Assembly (NCBI GenBank): GCA_008638375.1 | Contig: CM018048.1 | Span: forward strand, 9,892,040 to 9,956,039 | Reading direction: 5' to 3' | Length of the DNA: 64,000 bases | From: Nyssa sinensis | Taxonomy: Eukaryota > Streptophyta > Magnoliopsida > Cornales > Nyssaceae | In this document: piece by piece, positions 58,712 to 64,000 of the stretch | Layout of the letters: each line of letters starts with the position of its first letter | Position numbering within the stretch: the first letter of the stretch is position 1 | Position numbers and translations under genes: made by a program | The notes under the pieces: generated by a model | What the model saw: only the letters and a program-made list of their open reading frames with translations | Databases searched by the model: none | Told to the model about the DNA's origin: nothing

Positions 58712-59589
58712 ACATATAAGGCTCTGTGTTCAGAGCAGAATACATGTACAAGGACAATGAAAATAGCCTCTGTTGAAGGTTACATAGTTATCAATAGTGT
58801 CATATGTTGAGTTTCAATCACTCTTGTCGGAGTTCCAAGAATACAGAGGCCCAGCAACCTACAATTCAAATTATAAGACATCAAAGCCTTCAAGACAGTT
58901 TCCAAGACCACTAACAATTCCATATTTATCATCAAATCCTAAAACAATGGGTACTCTTTTGAAACATCCTATATAAATCTGCAGGAGGATCTTTCATGAC
59001 ACAAGCAAAGAGAGTGGGATAACTTGACCAACAAAGCAAACTCAGAATCCATATTCTCTTCCTAAACATTAGACTTAAATTGTATGAGGTTCATGTGATC
59101 CATTTTAAAATTATAAACACCAAGTTCACATGCTGGAAAAGGTAGTGCAGGTGAAGGTGCTAGCCTACCTTAGTAAATTTTTTGGGTAGTATCAAAAACC
59201 TGGGATCCCGCCTTCATCTGAGTGAAGAGGTTCATGGGTATGACAAGGTTAGCCCCAGCATGAAGGCCATCGTTGCCCGTGGATGAAAAAAAAAAATGTT
59301 GGAATGCCCAATATGGGAGAGATTTTTTGTCGCACTGATAAATGAGCCGTAATAATATAGAAGCATACCATATATGATTGCATGGAAGAGCTATGAAACA
59401 CTATCAGTACTCTTTAAATCCATGGTTATGTTTGCTACGTTCAAGAGAAGTAAATTCTGGAATAGGTCCAAATAATCCTGCTGTTCTCATGTTGGTGTCA
59501 TAATTACTACTGAAGCAATGCAATCTGGGATCAGTTGTGGCACATGGCAGGAAAGCAGATTTCCAGAATAAAGAAAATTGCCCCACAGA

Positions 59590-60045
59590 GAAAACTGACT
59601 AGAAATGCAGGGTAAAAGATCCACTTAGAACAGATCTGATCATATAAATAATAAAATATTTGAGAAATTCAATATCTAGAACTGATTTTCAGAATTTTTT
59701 TTAAAAAAGCTCAATTGAGATGCAAAGACCAATCCTTTTGCTATTACCAGCAGTAATTGAAAGTTTGAAACTAACATTAAATTTCCAAGCACCTCTGAAA
59801 ACAATTTTACCCACCAAAAAAAATACATTCCTAAGGTTCTTGAGTTAATGTTTCATATTAAAGTGGAGCATATCAACTAATCAAGAAAGTTCCACAAGGA
59901 TCACTTTACTGCCTTATCCTCATTTAATCATCCCAACTTTTTTTCCCATGCAGCTCATACTTATCATTTACATTTTAATGTAAGTTTTCAAGTAAAGTCT
60001 CATAACTTCCATATTCATATACTCCTTTCACATATCTGAATTGTT
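59590..60045. other. No recognised feature
   Basis: AT-rich non-coding sequence between exon-like fragments. Confidence 0.4.
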
Positions 60046-60475
60046 TGTTAAGTTCCCAAACCATTATAGGATTTGATTTGATGTGTCCTATCAGTCCTAG
60101 GCTTTTGGAGTATTGGTTAGATTTGTAACATTCGTTATGGAAGCAGGTTCACCACTTCTCATGTTTGAGTCACAAAGGACTACCTTAGAGAGTGTCACTG
60201 AATAGAGTGAGAGCCATTTAGAGGGACCTTGCACCAAAGAAAAGCTACCTAGAGTGATAACTGTCAAGGAATGGACTACCTAGGATAGGGCTTCATGGAG
60301 AATAAAGTGAATCATCCCGAGGGAAAAAAGGGCTACCAGCCACCAAGTGAAAATTACCTAGAGTGAGAGAGACCAAGGATGATGGCTGCAGAGCATGGTT
60401 CTGGTTTGATACTGTCCCAAAGGATTCTAGGATTTGATTTGACATGTTCCATCATTCTTGGGGCTTTTGACATAA
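60046..60475 (-). repeat. Possible third TRIM
   Basis: Related blocks TAGGATTTGATTTGA followed by a TGTTCC/TGTCCT phrase and GGCTTTTG occur near 60068 and 60430. On the minus strand GTATCAAACCAGAACCATG, a loose primer-site match, follows the second block. Ends and flanking duplication were not established. Confidence 0.4.
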
Positions 60476-61170
60476 TCATTCATGAGAACCAATCAAATAA
60501 GCAATATAATAGCAACCAACTATTAGGCATTATCCAGTGTTGATCCCACTTAAGTAGGGTGCTGGGAGAGACAGACTGGAGAGAGACTTAGCCTCTGGCA
60601 TTATTTTTCTTCAGAATGGCTACTCTGAACTCATGTTCTCACACAACTTGATTGACGGAACATTTTAACATTACACCAAGTAATGGCTCCTAAACGGTAC
60701 CAATTAATCACTATGCTTTTTTGTCAAGAGAATTTACTTGATCTCTGAATAAAGGGAACCATAACAAAATCCCAACTAATATAAAGAAATTACTGCATTC
60801 ACTAATATCAACCAAATATTCATATATTGACTAACAACAATATTATCTATAACAACCCCCGTTTAAAGTATCTTTCATCAAAATTCAGTCAAAGAATAAG
60901 TCATATTACCAAATAAATTTCATGATCCCTAAAAATTCGAACAAAATAAGCAAGAAATAGTACCTGTAGAAGAACCCACCAACAAAATCTTATCAACAGA
61001 AAGATTCTCATCTTTGATTTCTTGAAATCCAATAAGAGAAGCCCGTCATGTTGATCTTCCAGACTCTCTCATGTCAAAGAGCGAAGCCTCTAATCTGTAT
61101 TTTCCAATCAGCTCCAATCCCTTTCAAGAGGCCTTGACAACCAACCAAAGACTATAGATGAACCAAAACA

Positions 61171-61779
61171 ATAACCAGATTGTATTAAATCATTGGATAT
61201 TCTTGTGTGTGATGCTTGACCCCATGACTGATTTCAACAGTGCAGGACTCGAGCATATAGTTTAGAGAGAGAGATAAGGGGGGCTAATGTTGATTGGACA
61301 ATACAAAATGAAGAGATAAAGACTGGGTCATGAAAGTTGCTGGGACCTGATTTTGGGAAAGAATGAAAAACTGGCGTCATCAGGAACAAATGTAACGTAA
61401 TGGGATGTTTGCTTTCCCTCTCCATCTCTTGTGATTCCACGGGCAGCCATAGGCATTTTTGTACTAATAATGTAAAAAAAAATGTGTAAATAATCTTAAC
61501 AAAGATATAAGTGAAATCAATCATCAACCCCATCCATCAAACACCCACTGAACGTGTGTATAAATATATATAGGGCGGCGCTATTCGCGGTCCACCCGAA
61601 GTATCTCGCACTCCGCCATAAATGAAAAGGCAAAAATGCCCCTCTCACCCTTTCCCTTCTTTCAAATCTCTTCCATCTTTCCCACATTTCTCCTTTCTGC
61701 AAATTGTAATCTCTCTCTCTCAAGTTCCTCACCCTCTAATTTTTTTCCTCTCTCTCTAAGACCCCTCTAAACTCCTTGC

Positions 61780-61820
<41 letters not shown>

Positions 61821-63199
61821 AGCTCTCTTCTCTCACATGTCCCTATCTGCAAACCCACACACTCTACTGTAACTATTCACTCAGAACATAGATTATCTTT
61901 GTTTCTTCGAAAAAGTATCTCTTTACAATCCCTATCCGCCGTGAGCTCACAACCTTTGGAAATAAAAAAAACCCACAAATCTAATAGCTGATCTCTAGTC
62001 AGCGCCGCTATTGCAGCGATCACCATTCAACTAAGCTGTTTCCCTATGCTCATCATTGGCAAATTCATCTCTCTTACACCCGAAAATCTCCAATAGCCGA
62101 AAATATGTTTGTGCAGCAAGCAAATACCAAGATGGGTATTGCTCGGAATTTCAAACTTCTTGATTTATCTATACTTGCAATTTGAGCGAACTAAGTAGAT
62201 CATGCAGAAATCAACACCCGTCAAATGAAAAGAGACTTGTGCTATTGGACCTCATCCCTGTACCACTTGAGTCAACACTACGGGCGAAAACTTGAGATGG
62301 TTGATATGAGTTGCAGCAATAGTACAATTAAGCATTTATCAAGCTTTTCTTTACTGAATGCTGCGATGATAAGGCAAACTTGCACGTTTGATTCATTGGG
62401 TTGATGATTGAAGTCTCAAATTTCAGTTTCTTAAGACCCGTTTGGAATTTTTTTCACCCTACCTTTTGCATGTGTTGGTGAAATTGCCTCTAAAACCACA
62501 TTAGACTATTTGAATAAGCTTTTAAAATTGTTTTTGTATTAATTTTATTTTTCAAACTACATAAAAGTGTATTTGTGAAAAAACAAGAATGCATTTTTTT
62601 TAGTTCGAAAAACCTGCCCCAAATATCCAATTAACATATAACCTTCTATGGATGGTTGATAACACAATATATAAGACCGATTTGGCAATTGAAATTATTC
62701 AATATGATGAAAAAAATCAAATATTTGTTAATTATATAGCAGAGCTTATCTATATCAATTTTGAAACAGTATTTGAAGTGGAAGACTGGACCTTAGATGT
62801 ACAAATTGAATTTGAACAATCATTGTTTGGTAACTCCAGTCATCAAATGCTATTTTTCAAGATGAAAGTAAAGAATAACAGTAGTTCATAGTAGCATATA
62901 AAAGAGTGGTAACTAATCTCTGTTTCTCATAGTTTAGTTGTAATGTTATTTTCAAAATTGTTAACAGAGACCTAAAGTATTGAATGATAAACTTCATTTT
63001 TGGCTAGACAGGCAAGCATATTTCATGAGACTAAAGAATATCTATGGTTACATTTTAATATCAAATCCTTCTGTTTCAGTAAAAAAAACGGTAGGCCTAG
63101 GATGAAAATGGCAGGTCTTTAATTTAAAAACTTTCGGTGTTCTTGGTCTCAAGAAATTCAACACCAGAGGTTATTATTATTTCTGATTGATGAATATTA
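61171..63199. other. Intergenic DNA with CT microsatellite
   Basis: A long CT run (about 61776-61819) lies in CT-rich sequence. GGCGGCGCTATTC at 61573 and GCGCCGCTATTGC at 62001 are similar GC-rich words, perhaps ends of an old element. The open frame 62652-62891 is AT-rich and resembles no family I know. Confidence 0.4.
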
Positions 63200-63690
63200 G
63201 TGATGAAAATTGACCCATTGATCCTACCTTTTCTTTATTATATGGCATGCAATCACTTACCATTATATTACAACAGCTTTGGCGATAGCAAGATGTTATT
63301 GTATGCTTCAACGGTTACAATAGGATTTTCTAGACCTTTAAGTTTAGGGAGATCAATTCGTGAATATGTAGAAAAGAAGAATAGATCTGTAATCTAAATT
63401 TGATGAATGCCATGTTTAACATGTAGGTAAGATGTGGTTCCTTGATCACTGCTAAAGAGATTTTTGAGAAGATGGAAACCGGACCAATTGATCGATGGTT
63501 AACGTCAAAACTGGGTAATTAAATTTGACAAGAAAGTATTTTGATGAAATGCCTGATGGAAATGTAGTCGCTCAGAATGCAATTATTGTGGGTTAATCAC
63601 AAAACAATTAACCAAACAAAGCAACAGATCTTTTTCATGAGATGGAGGAAGAGCTGCTTCCAAGTAGGCAAACTACAGTTGACAACAATC
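63200..63690 (+). pseudogene. PPR protein gene fragment
   Basis: Broken frames read LSLGRSIREYVEKKNRS, LMNAMFNM, CGSLITAKEIFEKMETG, KVFDEMPDGNVVAQNAIIVG and ATDLFHEMEEELLPS. This is the PLS-type pentatricopeptide layout (a GR-x-IHEYVEK-like helix, then CGSL-x-AK-x-(I/V)F-(D/E)-(K/E)M, then VFDEMP-x-(R/G)NVV). Such proteins bind organelle RNA. Stops and frameshifts, for example after RSVI and IIVG, show that it is dead. Sequence to 64000 shows nothing more. Confidence 0.75.
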
Positions 63691-64000
63691 CATCTGCTTT
63701 AATTTTCTCAAGAAGCAAAACACAGTAGACAACAAAATGCATAAAATTTATATGCTAAAATTAAATTTATATTGCTTGATAGGACTTGCAGAAAACTCGT
63801 GTCTGTGCCAGTTCCCATGAGGATGGTCAAGTGAAAATGCCCAACAAAAAAACCCCAACAGTGGCGCCCTGATTTTACTTAAAACTAAAAGCAAGAACTT
63901 ACAATTGAAGCTGTCCTGTAGTTCACAAGTAGCATCGAGTTGAATACAAACTGATATGATTTCTGATATGATTTCGTGTAAAACTATACATTGTAAACTA

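Larger units (their letters stand above)
53250..61170 (-). other. Candidate unidentified minus-strand gene, exons scattered
   Basis: Several minus-strand stretches look coding and have plausible splice borders, but I recognise no family. Around 61110-60964: ASLIGFQEIKDENLSVDKIL before donor GTACTA. Around 59490-59410: QDYLDLFQNLLLLNVANITM. Then 58440-58255, about 54147-53980 (HVNHDIKLTLLPSGLPSLSD) and 53705-53586. They are on one strand and separated by LINE fragments, as in the EML introns. They could belong to one intron-rich gene convergent with EML, to a pseudogene, or partly be chance frames. Confidence 0.3.

Noticed and set aside
62652..62891. 79-residue plus-strand frame
   Set aside because: AT-rich, rich in Ile/Asn/Phe, no motif and no splice context.

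Overview
This window is eukaryotic, intron-rich, AT-rich plant nuclear DNA. The two genes I can name have plant-type orthologues, and the repeats are those of a eudicot: L1-like LINEs with a DUF4283-type ORF1, hAT-like non-autonomous elements, TRIMs and tRNA-derived SINEs. Short exons separated by enormous transposon-filled introns suggest a large-genome, perhaps woody, eudicot. The species cannot be fixed from the sequence. There is no CRISPR array, operon or bacterial-type gene here.

Region 1 (1-17.3 kb) is a four-exon minus-strand gene for mitochondrial ribosomal protein bL35 (L35). Its first three exons lie at 17163-16399. The last, 90-nt exon lies at 1487-1398, across a 14.9-kb intron. 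That intron holds a decayed but nearly complete L1-like LINE (about 3.9-10.9 kb), further LINE pieces, a Ty3/gypsy remnant, a MITE and four hAT-like elements, one nested in another.

Region 2 (17.3-24.9 kb) separates the two divergent genes. It contains a 1.8-kb hAT-like element with an 8-bp target duplication. The element carries a fragment of an ACC synthase gene, and that fragment is itself split by a second, 436-bp hAT MITE.

Region 3 (24.9-52.9 kb) is a ten-exon plus-strand EMSY-LIKE (EML) gene encoding an ENT domain, an Agenet/Tudor domain, an RG-rich segment and an acidic tail. Intron 1 is 6.6 kb and contains a small TRIM and LINE pieces. Intron 6 is 18.0 kb and contains LINEs, SINEs, nested hAT-like elements, a 3.8-kb LTR-like element and tandem duplications. 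A 26-bp tandem duplication at the end of exon 7 has copied the splice donor.

Region 4 (52.9-64 kb) has two LINE fragments, a 267-bp TRIM, exon-like minus-strand stretches of a gene I could not identify, and a decayed PPR gene fragment at the right edge.

The unifying observation is structural. At least nine hAT-like non-autonomous elements of unrelated sequence share one design: near-8-bp target duplications, short inverted ends, and a family-specific short word repeated near both ends. They have repeatedly inserted into one another, into LINEs and into the giant introns.
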